Program-made: the position numbers and the translations under genes | From: Lentzea sp. NBRC 105346 | Lineage (GTDB): Bacteria; Actinomycetota; Actinomycetes; Mycobacteriales; Pseudonocardiaceae | Assembly: GCF_030269605.1 (NCBI RefSeq) | Contig: NZ_BSTQ01000008.1 | Coordinates: forward strand, 201,601 to 265,600 | Length of the DNA stretch: 64,000 nt | Direction of reading: 5' to 3' | The notes under the pieces: generated by a model | What the model was told of the DNA's origin: nothing | Database searches by the model: none | Seen by the model: the letters and a program-made list of their open reading frames with translations, nothing else | In this document: positions 21,219 through 29,881 of the stretch, in pieces | Layout of the letters: each line of letters starts with the position of its first letter | Position numbering within the stretch: position 1 is the first letter of the stretch

Positions 21219-21836
21219 TCAGCTCAGCGGCGGCAGCCAGCCCCTGGCGAGCGCGATTGTCACCGCCGCGGTGCGGTCGTTCACGTCGAGCTTGCTGAAC
21301 ACGTGCAGCAGGTGGCTCTTGACGGTCGCCTCGCTGACCCGAAGCTCGGCGCTGATCGCCGCGTTGGAGAATCCTTTGGCCACCAATGCGAGCACCTCGA
21401 CCTCCCGCGCGCTGAGCGCCGGGCGCCGGACCGCGCTGACCAGGCGGGTGGCGACCGGGGAGGCGAGGACCGTGCGGCCGGCCGCCGCCGCGCGTACCGA
21501 GTCGACCAGTTCGGCGGCGGGCGTGTCCTTGAGCAGGTACGCCGTCGCGCCCGCCTCGATGGCGCGGATGATGTCGCCGTCGGTGTCGAACGTCGTCAGG
21601 ATGACCACGCGGCTCCTGGAGTTCGCGACGACCCCGGCGGTCGCCGTGGCACCGTCCATGCCGGGCATCTTGAGGTCCATCAGCACGACGTCGGGTTCCT
21701 CGCGCTTCGCCAGCTCGACGGCTTCCTCGCCCGATCCGCACTCGCCGACCACGGTGAAATCGGGTTCGGCCTCGAGGAGCGCCTTGAGTCCGGCGCGCAC
21801 CACGGGGTGGTCGTCGGCCAGCACGATGCGGATCAC
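21219..21836 (-). CDS. NarL/LuxR-type response regulator
   Basis: A 205-aa regulator with a receiver domain (phospho-acceptor D54 in VVLMDLKMPGMDG, acidic pair in VLADDHP) and a C-terminal LuxR helix-turn-helix (LSAREVEVLALVAKGFSNAAI, VSEATVKSHLLHVFSKL). Its GTG start overlaps the sensor kinase stop by GTGA, so the two form a co-made pair. Target genes are unknown; none of the neighbours has an obvious binding site. Confidence 0.93.
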   Translation of the reverse strand: MIRIVLADDHPVVRAGLKALLEAEPDFTVVGECGSGEEAVELAKREEPDVVLMDLKMPGMDGATATAGVVANSRSRVVILTTFDTDGDIIRAIEAGATAYLLKDTPAAELVDSVRAAAAGRTVLASPVATRLVSAVRRPALSAREVEVLALVAKGFSNAAISAELRVSEATVKSHLLHVFSKLDVNDRTAAVTIALARGWLPPLS

Positions 21837-22975
21837 GCGTCCATCCTCACTTCGATCGCGACGCCTTCGCCGGGTTTCGTGCGCACGTCGAACTCCCCGC
21901 CGGCCAGCCGCACCCGGTCGCGCAGCCCGTCGAGGCCGTAGCCGCGCTCGGCGTCGGGGGAGAACCCGCGCCCGTCGTCGGTGACCGTGAGGGTGGTCCC
22001 GGTGTCCTGGTAGGCGAGCCGCACCCTGACCGCTGTCGCCTGGGCGTGCTTGCGGACGTTCGCGAGCGCCTCCTGCGTGACGCGCAGCAGGGTGACCTCG
22101 CGGTCGGGAGCGAGCCGGCGGTACTCGCCGGTGGTGGTCATCTCGGTGTCGATGGCGAGCTCCCGCCCGAGCCGGGCGGTGAGCCGTTCCAGCGCCGCCG
22201 GGAGTGCGGCGCCGTCCAGTTCGACCGGGGCGAGCGCGGCGACGAGCGAGCGGATCTCGCGCAGGTTCTCGCGTGTGGTCTCCTCGGCGAGGACGAGATG
22301 TTCGTTGTCCGGCAAGGACTTGCGGGCCGCCTGCAGCAGGAGCAGCACGCTCGCGGAGCCCTGTGCGATGGTGTCGTGCAGGTCCCGTGCGAGCCGTTCC
22401 CGCTCGGCGAGCACGCCCGCGTCGTGGCTGACCTGGGCGAGCTCCGTGCGCGTCGCGTCCAGCTCGGCGACCAGCCGGGCCCGTTCGTGGCTCTGCTCGA
22501 TGATCCGGGTGATCCACAGTCCCAGCAGGATCGCGGAGAACAGTCCGATGAGGATGATCGAAGCCACGCCGACCGCGTCCTCGCTGAAGCCGCCGGTCAC
22601 CAGGATCACCGCCCCGATGCCCAGCGAGGTGACTGCGGTGCCCGCGACCGCCTGCCGGGTCGGCAGCAGCGACCAGATCTGCGGGTACAGCGCGAAGAAC
22701 ATCACCGACATCGCGGGTACCAGCGCGAACATCGCGATCGTCACCGGAATCGCGATGGCCACGTAGATCCGCCCGCGCGGTTCGCGGTTCAGCGCCCGCG
22801 CGCCGACCGTGAAGTACAGGGCGCACAGCGCGGCCAGCAGAGCCAGCGCCAGCGCCCGGCTGCCGGCGGTCACCCGGCCCTCGGCGATGACGAGCACGAC
22901 ACACACCAGCGCGAACACGGCGAAGGCGACGTGCCAGCCGCTCCTGGTGCGGTCCCAGACGTTGACGGTCGTCAC
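21833..22975 (-). CDS. Membrane sensor histidine kinase (HisKA_3 type)
   Basis: A 380-aa NarX/DesK-like kinase. Five or six membrane helices fill the first 160 residues and there is no large external sensor loop, so the signal is likely sensed in or near the membrane. The HisKA_3 box ERERLARDLHDTIAQG has the phospho-histidine at H200. HATPase motifs include QEALANVRKHAQA and DDGRGF. GTG at 22975 (VTTVNVWDR) is preferred to a TTG twelve codons upstream because it begins at the natural cytosolic leader. It is paired with the response regulator that overlaps its stop. Confidence 0.9.
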   Translation of the reverse strand: MTTVNVWDRTRSGWHVAFAVFALVCVVLVIAEGRVTAGSRALALALLAALCALYFTVGARALNREPRGRIYVAIAIPVTIAMFALVPAMSVMFFALYPQIWSLLPTRQAVAGTAVTSLGIGAVILVTGGFSEDAVGVASIILIGLFSAILLGLWITRIIEQSHERARLVAELDATRTELAQVSHDAGVLAERERLARDLHDTIAQGSASVLLLLQAARKSLPDNEHLVLAEETTRENLREIRSLVAALAPVELDGAALPAALERLTARLGRELAIDTEMTTTGEYRRLAPDREVTLLRVTQEALANVRKHAQATAVRVRLAYQDTGTTLTVTDDGRGFSPDAERGYGLDGLRDRVRLAGGEFDVRTKPGEGVAIEVRMDA

Positions 22976-23086
22976 CGGCACACTCTGCACTCGGGGTACT
23001 CCGGATGCCAATAACCGGTCGGCTCATCCCGAAACCAGCCGCCCGGTTGATGTTGATCCGGGACCCGGCCGGGGAGGATCCCCGGC

Positions 23087-23278
23087 ATGGAGCGAAAGAA
23101 GATCAACAGAGTGCTGGTGCTGCTCTCCGTCGTCTACGGCATCGTGGTCGGTGTGCTTGGAGCGCTGGAGTCGTCCGCGCTGACCGTGGTCGCGATCGTC
23201 GGCGGAGCGCTGCTCGGGGTCAGCTGGGCGGCCGCCGGGTTCCTCGCGACGCAGAAGCGCGACCGCACGTCCGGGTGA
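23087..23278 (+). CDS. Small two-helix membrane protein
   Basis: A 63-aa protein with a basic start (MERKKINR), two hydrophobic helices (about 9-27 and 32-53) and a basic end. GGGGAGG lies seven bases before the ATG. Codon use is normal for this genome, which supports a real gene. Function is unknown. It lies between the two-component system and the ion channel gene. Confidence 0.7.
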   Translation: MERKKINRVLVLLSVVYGIVVGVLGALESSALTVVAIVGGALLGVSWAAAGFLATQKRDRTSG

Positions 23279-23344
23279 TCAGTTCGGCGTGGTGACGGCC
23301 GATGGGAAGGAAAGTTCCCCTTCCCCAGGCTAGGAGTTCGTCTG

Positions 23345-24082
23345 ATGCGCGACCGCGTCGCCGAGATCGTCGACAGCGACCGTTTCCAGTGGATGATCGT
23401 CGGAGTGATCGTGGTCAACGCGATCACGCTCGGCTGTGAGACGTCACCGGAACTCGTTGCCGCGTATGGAGGTCTGTTCGACGCCGTAGACCACCTCGCA
23501 CTGGCGATCTTCGCCGCCGAGCTCGTCGCCCGGCTGTACGCGCACCGGCTGCGGTTCTTCCGGGACGGGTGGAACTGTTTCGACTTCTTCGTCGTGGTGG
23601 TGGCCTTGTTGCCCGCGGCGGGGCCGCTGTCGGTGTTGCGGTCGTTGCGGATCCTGCGCGCCTTGCGGCTGGTGTCGATGGTGCCGAGCATGCGCCGGGT
23701 CGTGACCGCGCTGGTGCGGTCGATCCCCGGCCTGGTGTCGCTGACCGGGCTCCTGGTGCTGTTGCTCTACGTCGGCGCGGTGATCGCGAACGACCTGTTC
23801 CGCGGCACGGGGGACCCGAGGTTCGCCGATCTCGGGTCCACCGCGCTCACGCTGTTCCAGATCACCACCGGCGACGGCTGGTCGGACGTCATGCGCGACC
23901 TGATGGTCAAGCAGCCGCTGGCGTGGATGTTCTTCCTGGCCTACCTGCTCGTCGGCACGTTCACGATGCTCAACCTGTTCATCGCCGTCGTGTGCAGCGC
24001 CATGGAGTCGGAGGTGCGGCCCGCCGAGGACGAGGTGCTCGCCGAGATCCGGGCGCTGCGCGAGGAGCTCAGCCGACGCTGA
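23345..24082 (+). CDS. Single-domain voltage-gated cation channel (NaChBac/BacNav superfamily)
   Basis: A six-helix channel subunit of 245 aa, expected to work as a tetramer. The S4 voltage sensor has arginines at every third position (R99, R102, R105, R108) in LRSLRILRALRLV. The pore helix and filter read FQITTGDGWSDV (about 171-182) instead of the usual LESWSM-type BacNav filter. After S6 (MLNLFIAVVCSAM) comes a charged heptad segment (from about 222) that could be the tetramerising coiled coil. The TGDGW filter resembles repeats of eukaryotic CaV channels, so Ca permeation is possible. Its stop overlaps the convergent ceramidase gene by 14 bases. Confidence 0.9.
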   Translation: MRDRVAEIVDSDRFQWMIVGVIVVNAITLGCETSPELVAAYGGLFDAVDHLALAIFAAELVARLYAHRLRFFRDGWNCFDFFVVVVALLPAAGPLSVLRSLRILRALRLVSMVPSMRRVVTALVRSIPGLVSLTGLLVLLLYVGAVIANDLFRGTGDPRFADLGSTALTLFQITTGDGWSDVMRDLMVKQPLAWMFFLAYLLVGTFTMLNLFIAVVCSAMESEVRPAEDEVLAEIRALREELSRR

Positions 24083-26045
24083 ACCCGCCGGTCGCGCCGG
24101 TGAAGCCCGTGATCGCGCCGGTCCAGCCGCTCTTCCAGTCGCCGTTGTGCACGATGCGATACGTGCCCGCGGGCGTGTCGGCGGGGATGATCCAGGTGAT
24201 CGTGGCCTCGGAGTTCGCGATGCCCACGCGCTTCCACTGGTAGCGCGTAGACCAGTCGCCGTCGTCGGCGTGGCGGACCCATTTGCCGTCGACCAGCCGT
24301 TGCACCTCCAGGAACGTGCCGTTGCGGTGCAGGTTGTTCTTGGGGTGACCGGTGACGAAGACGGCGGTCACGGTCTGGCCGCGCTGGTAGGTGTTCTGGG
24401 GCGCGGCGAGCACGTCGCCGAAGTTCCTGCCGATCGCCTTGTCGTCGAACACGACGCCGGTCTGCAGGTTGATGTCGGTGAACGGCGGCTTGCCGGGCAC
24501 CGGGCCGTTGTCGACCGGGGTGTTGTCGCGCATCGCCTTGGCGAGCTTGCCGAACTCCTGCTGGTAGGCCGGCGTGGTGTTGCGGCCGAACAGGGTCGAC
24601 CCGCCCTCGTACTGCTGCTCGTCGTACTCCTCGGGCGTGGTGACGTACTGGCTGTAGTCGTTGGCGTAACCCTGGATCAGCACGTTCTCCAGCGACGTGC
24701 CGAGCTCGGTGGCGACCGACCGCCTGATGCGCAGCCCTGCCGTGATGGTCACCTCACCGGGCACGGCCACGAGGACCAGTGACCCGATGCGCACGATCTG
24801 CAGCGGCAGCACGTTCGGCGTCGCGCCGACCAGGCCGGTCGGCACCAGGGACGCCTTCGGGTACTGGCACGACTTCAGCCACTCGGGGACCGGGACGTTC
24901 AGCGGCTCGAACAGCTTCTTCAGCGGGCTCTGCATGCCCTCGGAGAAACCGGGGATCGCCGGCCCGTCCTCGACGCTGCCCGCGATCGTCGACGCGCCGA
25001 CGACGCCCGAACACGTCGTTTTCGGCTTGCCGTCCGGGGTGTAGCGGCCATCGACGTTCACGGTGGACATGTCGACGAACCGCATCCGGTAGTCGACCCC
25101 GCCGGTGAGATTCGTCTGAGGCCCGTTGTAGATCTCGTGCGCCTTGCCGTTCTGGCGTTCGCCGATGATGCGGGTGTTCTCGACCTCGTCCTCGGTCGGG
25201 CCGGACCCAGGCTTGAGGTTCAGGTTCGGCGACATGTCACCCGCGTTGGTGTTCGGGAAGGTGGCGACGAATCCGTTCGGGTTGTCCAGGTACCGCACGC
25301 CCTTCTCGTCGTGCTCCCACTGGTAGGCCGCGTATCCCTTGTTGTCCGGGGAGATCAGCGTGTTCGCGTTCGTCATCGACGTGTTGTGGGTCGCGAACCA
25401 GCTGATCGCGCCGACGTCGCTGCCACCCTGCTTGAACCGCAGGACGGTCATCGCGGGGTCGATCCCGTTGGGGAAGAACGACTTGTCCGGGTTCTTGCCG
25501 AAGGCCAGCTTGGAGCGGTTGACGCTCGCGTTGGTCAGCTCGCCCCGGTTGATGGAGATCGAGCCGGGCTTGAGGTCCTCGTGCGCCTTGACGATCGACT
25601 CGGTGATGCCGTCGGTGATCGCGTTGAGCGTCTGCGGCTGCATGCCGAGGATCGACAGGTTGTAGGCGAGGTTGTGCGAGAAGCCACCCGGTCCCGAATG
25701 CGTGTGCGTCGCACTCAGCAACAGGTTCTCGCGCGTGTACGTCTGGCCGTACTTCTGCTGCAGCTTCGCGAGCACGCCCTCCTGGACCGCCCGGAAGATC
25801 ATCGCCAGGTCGGCGTTGACGTAGGCGACCCGCTTACCTGTTTCTTGGTCGACCACGATGTACGCGCGCGAGCGTTGCCGCTGATGGATGCCCGACGTCT
25901 TCTGGTCGAACTTCGAGTAGCCCATCATGCCGTTCTCGGCGGCCGCGCCCGTGACGTCCGAGATGCCTCTGCCGACGAGGTACGGCTCCGGGGCCGCCGG
26001 GCTTGTCAGTGCCAGCAGAGTCACGACCGTCATGAGCACGCGCAT
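24069..26045 (-). CDS. Secreted neutral/alkaline ceramidase
   Basis: A 658-aa exported Zn amidase that splits ceramide into sphingosine and fatty acid. It has a signal peptide (MRVLMTVVTLLALTSPAAP), the N-terminal catalytic domain and a C-terminal Ig-like domain ending ITGFTGATGGFSVG. Visible motifs are GRGISDVTGAAAENGMMGY, the Zn-site SATHTHSGPGG, and FATHNTSMTN, which carries the catalytic serine by comparison with Pseudomonas ceramidase. Actinomycetes rarely make sphingolipids, so host or environmental lipids are the likely substrate. It lies 36 bp after a GntR regulator gene on the same strand, with an operator-like palindrome between them. Confidence 0.93.
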   Translation of the reverse strand: MRVLMTVVTLLALTSPAAPEPYLVGRGISDVTGAAAENGMMGYSKFDQKTSGIHQRQRSRAYIVVDQETGKRVAYVNADLAMIFRAVQEGVLAKLQQKYGQTYTRENLLLSATHTHSGPGGFSHNLAYNLSILGMQPQTLNAITDGITESIVKAHEDLKPGSISINRGELTNASVNRSKLAFGKNPDKSFFPNGIDPAMTVLRFKQGGSDVGAISWFATHNTSMTNANTLISPDNKGYAAYQWEHDEKGVRYLDNPNGFVATFPNTNAGDMSPNLNLKPGSGPTEDEVENTRIIGERQNGKAHEIYNGPQTNLTGGVDYRMRFVDMSTVNVDGRYTPDGKPKTTCSGVVGASTIAGSVEDGPAIPGFSEGMQSPLKKLFEPLNVPVPEWLKSCQYPKASLVPTGLVGATPNVLPLQIVRIGSLVLVAVPGEVTITAGLRIRRSVATELGTSLENVLIQGYANDYSQYVTTPEEYDEQQYEGGSTLFGRNTTPAYQQEFGKLAKAMRDNTPVDNGPVPGKPPFTDINLQTGVVFDDKAIGRNFGDVLAAPQNTYQRGQTVTAVFVTGHPKNNLHRNGTFLEVQRLVDGKWVRHADDGDWSTRYQWKRVGIANSEATITWIIPADTPAGTYRIVHNGDWKSGWTGAITGFTGATGGFSVG

Positions 26046-26068
26046 CGGCGCTCCCTGGAGATACGTGA

Positions 26069-26086
26069 AGTAGATTCGTATCTACT
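26069..26086. promoter_or_regulatory. Candidate GntR operator before the ceramidase gene
   Basis: A perfect 18-bp dyad, AGTAGAT-TCGT-ATCTACT, spans the 3' end of the GntR gene and the short gap before the ceramidase ATG. A related half-site (AGTAGGTGAT) follows. The arms are the right size for a HutC/GntR dimer. Its place suggests that the GntR protein controls the ceramidase from a promoter inside its own 3' end. Confidence 0.6.
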
Positions 26087-26810
26087 GGACAGTAGGTGAT
26101 CTGCGCCACGCAGGCAAGGTGACCGCGTCCTCTGCTTTGCGGTCGGTCCTGATCTCGATTCCTACGATCGTCGCCCGGTCGAACACCACCGGGACGTCGT
26201 CCGGCCCGAACGTCAGGCGGTCGCTCAGGAAGACGGGCACGCCTGGGGGTTGGTCGAGGAGGGTGGCCAGGCGTTCGCTCAGCACCGCCGGGGTCAGTCG
26301 TTCGGTCGCCCGGACCACCGGGACTTCCAGGGCGCTGTAGAGGGACGTGAAGTCCGGCTTCTTCAGGTAGGGCTCCGGGACCCACGACACCTGGTGGATC
26401 GCCGGGGTGCCGTCGATCTTGCGTAGTCGTTCTATGCGCAGCACCGGGTCGGTGGTGTTGAGCTGTTCGGCTACCCACTGGGGGGCCGGCCTTCTTGACT
26501 TGCCGAGTAGGTCGGTTTGCACCTCGTGGCCTTGCGCGCGCAGTTCGTCCGAGAGGCTGCGCAGGGTTGCCATGCCGTAGGTCGGCTTTGGGCTTTTTAC
26601 GAACGTGCCGCGGCCTGCGTGCTGGGTGATGATGCCGCGTTCTTCGAGCAGGCGTAGGGCTTGGCGCAGCGTCATCAGGGTTACGCCGTACTGGGCGCTT
26701 AGTTCGCGTTGGCCTGGCAGTGCTTGGCCTACGTGGTACCACCCCGCCTTGATCGCCGCCTCCAGGTCGGCGGCGATGGTCACGTACTTCGGCTGCTTTC
26801 GCTCGGTCAA
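26082..26810 (-). CDS. GntR family regulator, HutC/UTRA type
   Basis: A 242-aa regulator with an N-terminal winged helix (PKYVTIAADLEAAI to LMTLRQALRLLEERG and QHAGRGTFV) and a C-terminal UTRA ligand domain (PVLRIERLRKIDGTPAIHQ, SDRLTFGPDDVPVVFDRATI). TTG at 26810 is chosen because AGGAG lies about six bases upstream; GTG two codons earlier would overlap that Shine-Dalgarno. UTRA domains bind small effectors such as sugars or amino acids. A link to ceramidase control is inferred from adjacency and the palindrome. Confidence 0.88.
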   Translation of the reverse strand: MTERKQPKYVTIAADLEAAIKAGWYHVGQALPGQRELSAQYGVTLMTLRQALRLLEERGIITQHAGRGTFVKSPKPTYGMATLRSLSDELRAQGHEVQTDLLGKSRRPAPQWVAEQLNTTDPVLRIERLRKIDGTPAIHQVSWVPEPYLKKPDFTSLYSALEVPVVRATERLTPAVLSERLATLLDQPPGVPVFLSDRLTFGPDDVPVVFDRATIVGIEIRTDRKAEDAVTLPAWRRSPTVQ

Positions 26811-26839
26811 CGGCACTCCTCGGGGGTGTCGTCGGCAGC

Positions 26840-27960
26840 CTACGCATGATCGGGTCGGTGGGGTGGGCGGCGGTCCGGGGTGTGGGTGGTTGTGTCCTTT
26901 GAGGTCGGGGAGCGGGTGTTGCGGAGGCGGGTACTTCGGGGGCGGGGCACCGGGCTCGGGCGCTGGGGGCGGGGCACCGGGCTCGGGCGCTGGCCCTTGG
27001 GGCCGGGATCGGGCTTCGGCACTTTGGGCGCGGGGGTGGATCCGGGCTCGGGCCGCTTGGGGTGGGGATGGGGCTCGGGCACTTCGGGGGGTCGGAAGTG
27101 CCAGGTACCGGGCTCGGGCGTCGGTTGAGTGCGTTTGGGGTGTGGTCGGGCTGTCGGCTCCTTGTGGTGTTGCGTCGCCGGGTGCCGGGTGCCGGGTGCC
27201 GGGTGCCGGGTGCCGGGTGCCGGGTGCCGGGTCGCGGGTCGCGGGATATGTGAGCGGGGAGCGGGATGCGGGTTGCGGAAGCGGGTTGCGGGTTGTGGGA
27301 GCGGGTTGCGGGAGCGGGATGCGGACCGGGATGCGGGGAGCGGGATGCGGACCGGGATGCGGGATGCGGACCGGGATGCGGGATGCGGACCGGGATGCGG
27401 GATGCGGACCGGGATGCGGGATGCGGGGAGCGGGATGCCGGTTGCGGGACCGGGTTGTGGGGTGTGCGGGTTGCGGGATGCAGGACCGGGATGCGGGGAG
27501 CGGGATGCGGGGTGTGTTGGGGAATGTGGCTGTGACGCGGTTCGTGTGCCGGGGACGGAATGCCGGGTGCCGCGGCGATGGTGGGTATGTGGTGGTGGGT
27601 GTGGCGGTTGCGCGGTTCGTGTGCGGGCCGACGTATGTGTGGCGACGCGTGCAGGCCGCCGCCGTGGTCGCGCGCGGTGGTGCCGGAGTTGAGCTTCGCG
27701 CGTCGCTTCAAGGGGAGGCGCGGGCCGGGTGCTCGGTGTCGCTCAACGCGGACCGTCCTCGGCGAGGCCTGCTGGGTTCGGTGGGTGCGGTTGAGTGCGT
27801 TTGGGGTGTGGGTAAGGGACAGGCTCTCCGTTGGTGTTGCGTCGTCGGGTGGGGGGTGGGGTTGGTTGGGTCCGCTGGTGTTGCGTCGTCAGGGGGCTGA
27901 GGTGTGGTGGCGTAGGTGGCCGTGACGCGGTTCGCGTGCGGGGCTGGTGCGCGCGGCGTG
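26840..27960. repeat. G-rich minisatellite region without a credible gene
   Basis: About 1.1 kb of low-complexity DNA lies between gntR and trpA with a strong G bias on the plus strand. The unit GGGTGCC is repeated seven times in tandem plus two GGGTCGC variants at 27180-27242. A 19-bp unit starting ACCGGGATGCGG has four exact tandem copies at 27351-27426, with scattered variants from 27240 to 27510. Around 26940-26995 a CACCGGGCTCGGGCGCTGG unit is duplicated. All frames here give repetitive Gly/Arg/Cys or Pro/Arg peptides and no recognisable domain, so they are treated as non-coding. Confidence 0.85.
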
Positions 27961-27986
27961 GCCCGCTGCCTGGGGAGGCGCCGCGG

Positions 27987-28682
27987 TTAGTTGAGGGCGG
28001 TTCGTAGGGTGGTTAGGTACGCGCCCACCTCCTTTGGCGTTGCGCCGTCGAGGATTCGGCGCATGATCGCGGATCCGACTACGACGCCGTCCGCGTAGCG
28101 GCACGCTGCGGCTGCCTGTTCGGGGCCCGAGATGCCGAAGCCCAGCATTACGGGGAGGTCGGTCGCCTCCTTGAGGTCAGCGACCAGTTCCTGGGCGTCC
28201 GCCAGCGCCTCCTGCTCGCCGGTTGTGCCCATCAGGCTGACCGCGTACACGAAGCCGCTGCTGCGCTTGGCGATCTCGCGGCGCTTGTCGCGCCGGGTGG
28301 AGGGTGAGGCGAGCAGGACCACGTCGATGTCGTACCCGTCGAACGCGGCCAGCTCCTCGAGCGGCACGTCCGGCACGATGAGGCCGGTGATGCCGGCGTC
28401 GCGCAGGGAGGCGCAGAAACCCTTGCGTAGCGCGAGGTTCGCGTACGTCATGGCGTAGAGGGGGACGCCCAGGTCCGGGATGTCGGCGAGGATGGAGTCG
28501 ACCGTGGCGCCGCGCGCCAGGGCTCGGTCGGACGCCTCCTGGATGGTGGGGCCGTCCAGGGTCGGGTCGGAGAACGGGAGGCCGATCTCGATCATGTCGG
28601 CTCCCGCGTCGCGGGCCGCCAAGAGGTAGTCGGTCCAGTTCGGCGTGATGCCGCCGGTTACGTAGGGCGCTAGAAGACTCAC
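27987..28682 (-). CDS. trpA: Tryptophan synthase alpha chain, N-terminally short
   Basis: A TIM-barrel indole-3-glycerol-phosphate lyase of 231 aa, compared with about 260-270 in typical TrpA. The catalytic Glu (IEIGLPFSDP) and Asp (LDGPTIQ) are kept, as are MTYANL, VPDVPLEEL, and the phosphate-site GFGISGPEQ and GVVVGSAI. What is missing is the leading helix: the protein begins right at barrel strand 1 (SLLAPYVTGG). GTG at 28682 overlaps the trpB stop by GTGA, and no better upstream start is seen. It should work with TrpB, but it is not in a trpEDC context. Confidence 0.9.
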   Translation of the reverse strand: MSLLAPYVTGGITPNWTDYLLAARDAGADMIEIGLPFSDPTLDGPTIQEASDRALARGATVDSILADIPDLGVPLYAMTYANLALRKGFCASLRDAGITGLIVPDVPLEELAAFDGYDIDVVLLASPSTRRDKRREIAKRSSGFVYAVSLMGTTGEQEALADAQELVADLKEATDLPVMLGFGISGPEQAAAACRYADGVVVGSAIMRRILDGATPKEVGAYLTTLRTALN

Positions 28683-29848
28683 GTCAGCTCCATCAGGGTC
28701 GCCATGTCCTTGTCACCTCGGCCGGAGAGGGTGAGCAGCACTGTCGAGCCCGGCTCGATCTCACCGCTGGCGGCTGCCCGCAGCACCCAGGCGACTGCGT
28801 GGGCGGACTCCAGTGCGCAGAGGATTCCTTCCGAAGCAGCGAGCTTGCGGACTGCGGCCAGCACTTCCTTGTCGTTGGCCGTCACGTATCGGGCGCGGCC
28901 CAGGTCGGCCAGGTGGGCGTGCTCCGGGCCGATGCCGGGGTAGTCGAGGCCCGCGGAGATCGAGTGCGCCTCGGTTACCTGGCCGTGTTCGTCTTGAAGC
29001 ACCATGGAGCGGAAGCCGTGTAGTACGCCCGGTTGGCCGAACGTCATCGCGGCGCCGCCTTCGGCTTCGACGCCGATCAGGCGGGCCGGGGTGTCCACGA
29101 AACCCGCGAAGGTGCCCGCCGCGTTCGAGCCGCCGCCTACGCACGCGACCACGTAGTCGGGGGTGGCGGCGCGGAGTTCGGCGGCGCATTGGGTGCGGGC
29201 CTCGTCGCCGATCACGCGCTGGAACTCGCGCACCATCCACGGGTACGGGTGCGGGCCCATCACCGATCCGAGGCAGTAGTAGCTGTCCTCGGTGCACGTC
29301 ACCCAGTGCCGCAGCGCCTCGCTGCACGCGTCCTTCAGCGTGCGGCTGCCCGCCGTCACCGGTACGACCTCGGCGCCGAGCATGCGCATGCGGAAGACGT
29401 TGAGCTGCTGGCGTTCCATGTCCTTCTCGCCCATGAACACCGTAGTCTCGAGGCCCAGCAGTGCCGCGGCGGTGGCGGTCGCCACGCCGTGCTGGCCGGC
29501 ACCGGTCTCCGCGATCAGCCGCGTCTTGCCCATTCGCTTGGCCAGTAACGCCTGGCCCAGGACGTTGTTGATTTTGTGCGAACCGGTGTGCGTCAGGTCC
29601 TCGCGCTTGAGCAGCAACGTGATGCCCAGCTCTTCCGACAGTCGCCACGCGGGGGTGAGCGCGGTCGGGCGGCCCGCGTAGACCTTCAGTACGCGGTCCA
29701 GCTCGCTGTGGAAGACCGGGTCCTGCCACGCGGCGCGGAACGCCGCCTCGACCTCTTCGCATGCCGGGACAAGGGATTCCGGCACGAACCGGCCGCCGTA
29801 GTCACCGAAGCGGCCGAGCTTTGATGGCTCTCGCACGTCGATCTGCAT
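28679..29848 (-). CDS. trpB: Tryptophan synthase beta chain
   Basis: A PLP enzyme of 389 aa that joins indole and serine. It shows the GDYGGRFVPESLVPA start, the Schiff-base lysine in THTGSHKINN, GAGQHGVATAT, the phosphate-binding GGGSNAAG, and the C-terminal LSGRGDKDM. ATG at 29848 (MQIDVREPS) is taken as the start. A GTG six codons upstream would translate an operator-like repeat and is unlikely. It is coupled to trpA and starts only 22 bp after the SnoaL-like gene, so all three may be one transcript. Another trp locus probably exists elsewhere, which the window cannot show. Confidence 0.95.
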   Translation of the reverse strand: MQIDVREPSKLGRFGDYGGRFVPESLVPACEEVEAAFRAAWQDPVFHSELDRVLKVYAGRPTALTPAWRLSEELGITLLLKREDLTHTGSHKINNVLGQALLAKRMGKTRLIAETGAGQHGVATATAAALLGLETTVFMGEKDMERQQLNVFRMRMLGAEVVPVTAGSRTLKDACSEALRHWVTCTEDSYYCLGSVMGPHPYPWMVREFQRVIGDEARTQCAAELRAATPDYVVACVGGGSNAAGTFAGFVDTPARLIGVEAEGGAAMTFGQPGVLHGFRSMVLQDEHGQVTEAHSISAGLDYPGIGPEHAHLADLGRARYVTANDKEVLAAVRKLAASEGILCALESAHAVAWVLRAAASGEIEPGSTVLLTLSGRGDKDMATLMELT

Positions 29849-29850
29849 GA

Positions 29851-29881
29851 AACAGTTATAGCACACTGTTCTAGAACTGTC
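29851..29881. promoter_or_regulatory. ACTGT-repeat operator candidate before trpB
   Basis: AACAGT (29851) and ACTGTT (29865-29870) form an inverted pair with an 8-base spacer. A further AACTGT follows at 29875-29880, overlapping the SnoaL stop. This A/T-rich patch stands out in its GC-rich surroundings and would suit an internal promoter or operator for trpBA. No known TrpR-type consensus was matched. Confidence 0.4.

Noticed and set aside
24069..24082. Frameshift or truncation at the channel/ceramidase junction
   Set aside because: The 14-base overlap is between convergent genes, and both proteins end in normal family C-termini.
27240..27510. CRISPR array
   Set aside because: The 19-bp units are directly adjacent without unique spacers and no cas gene is near, so it is a minisatellite.
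26605..27900. 431-residue Gly/Arg/Cys-rich frame over the repeat region
   Set aside because: Made of tandem repeats such as DAGCGPGCGMRTGMR; no start site support and no domain.
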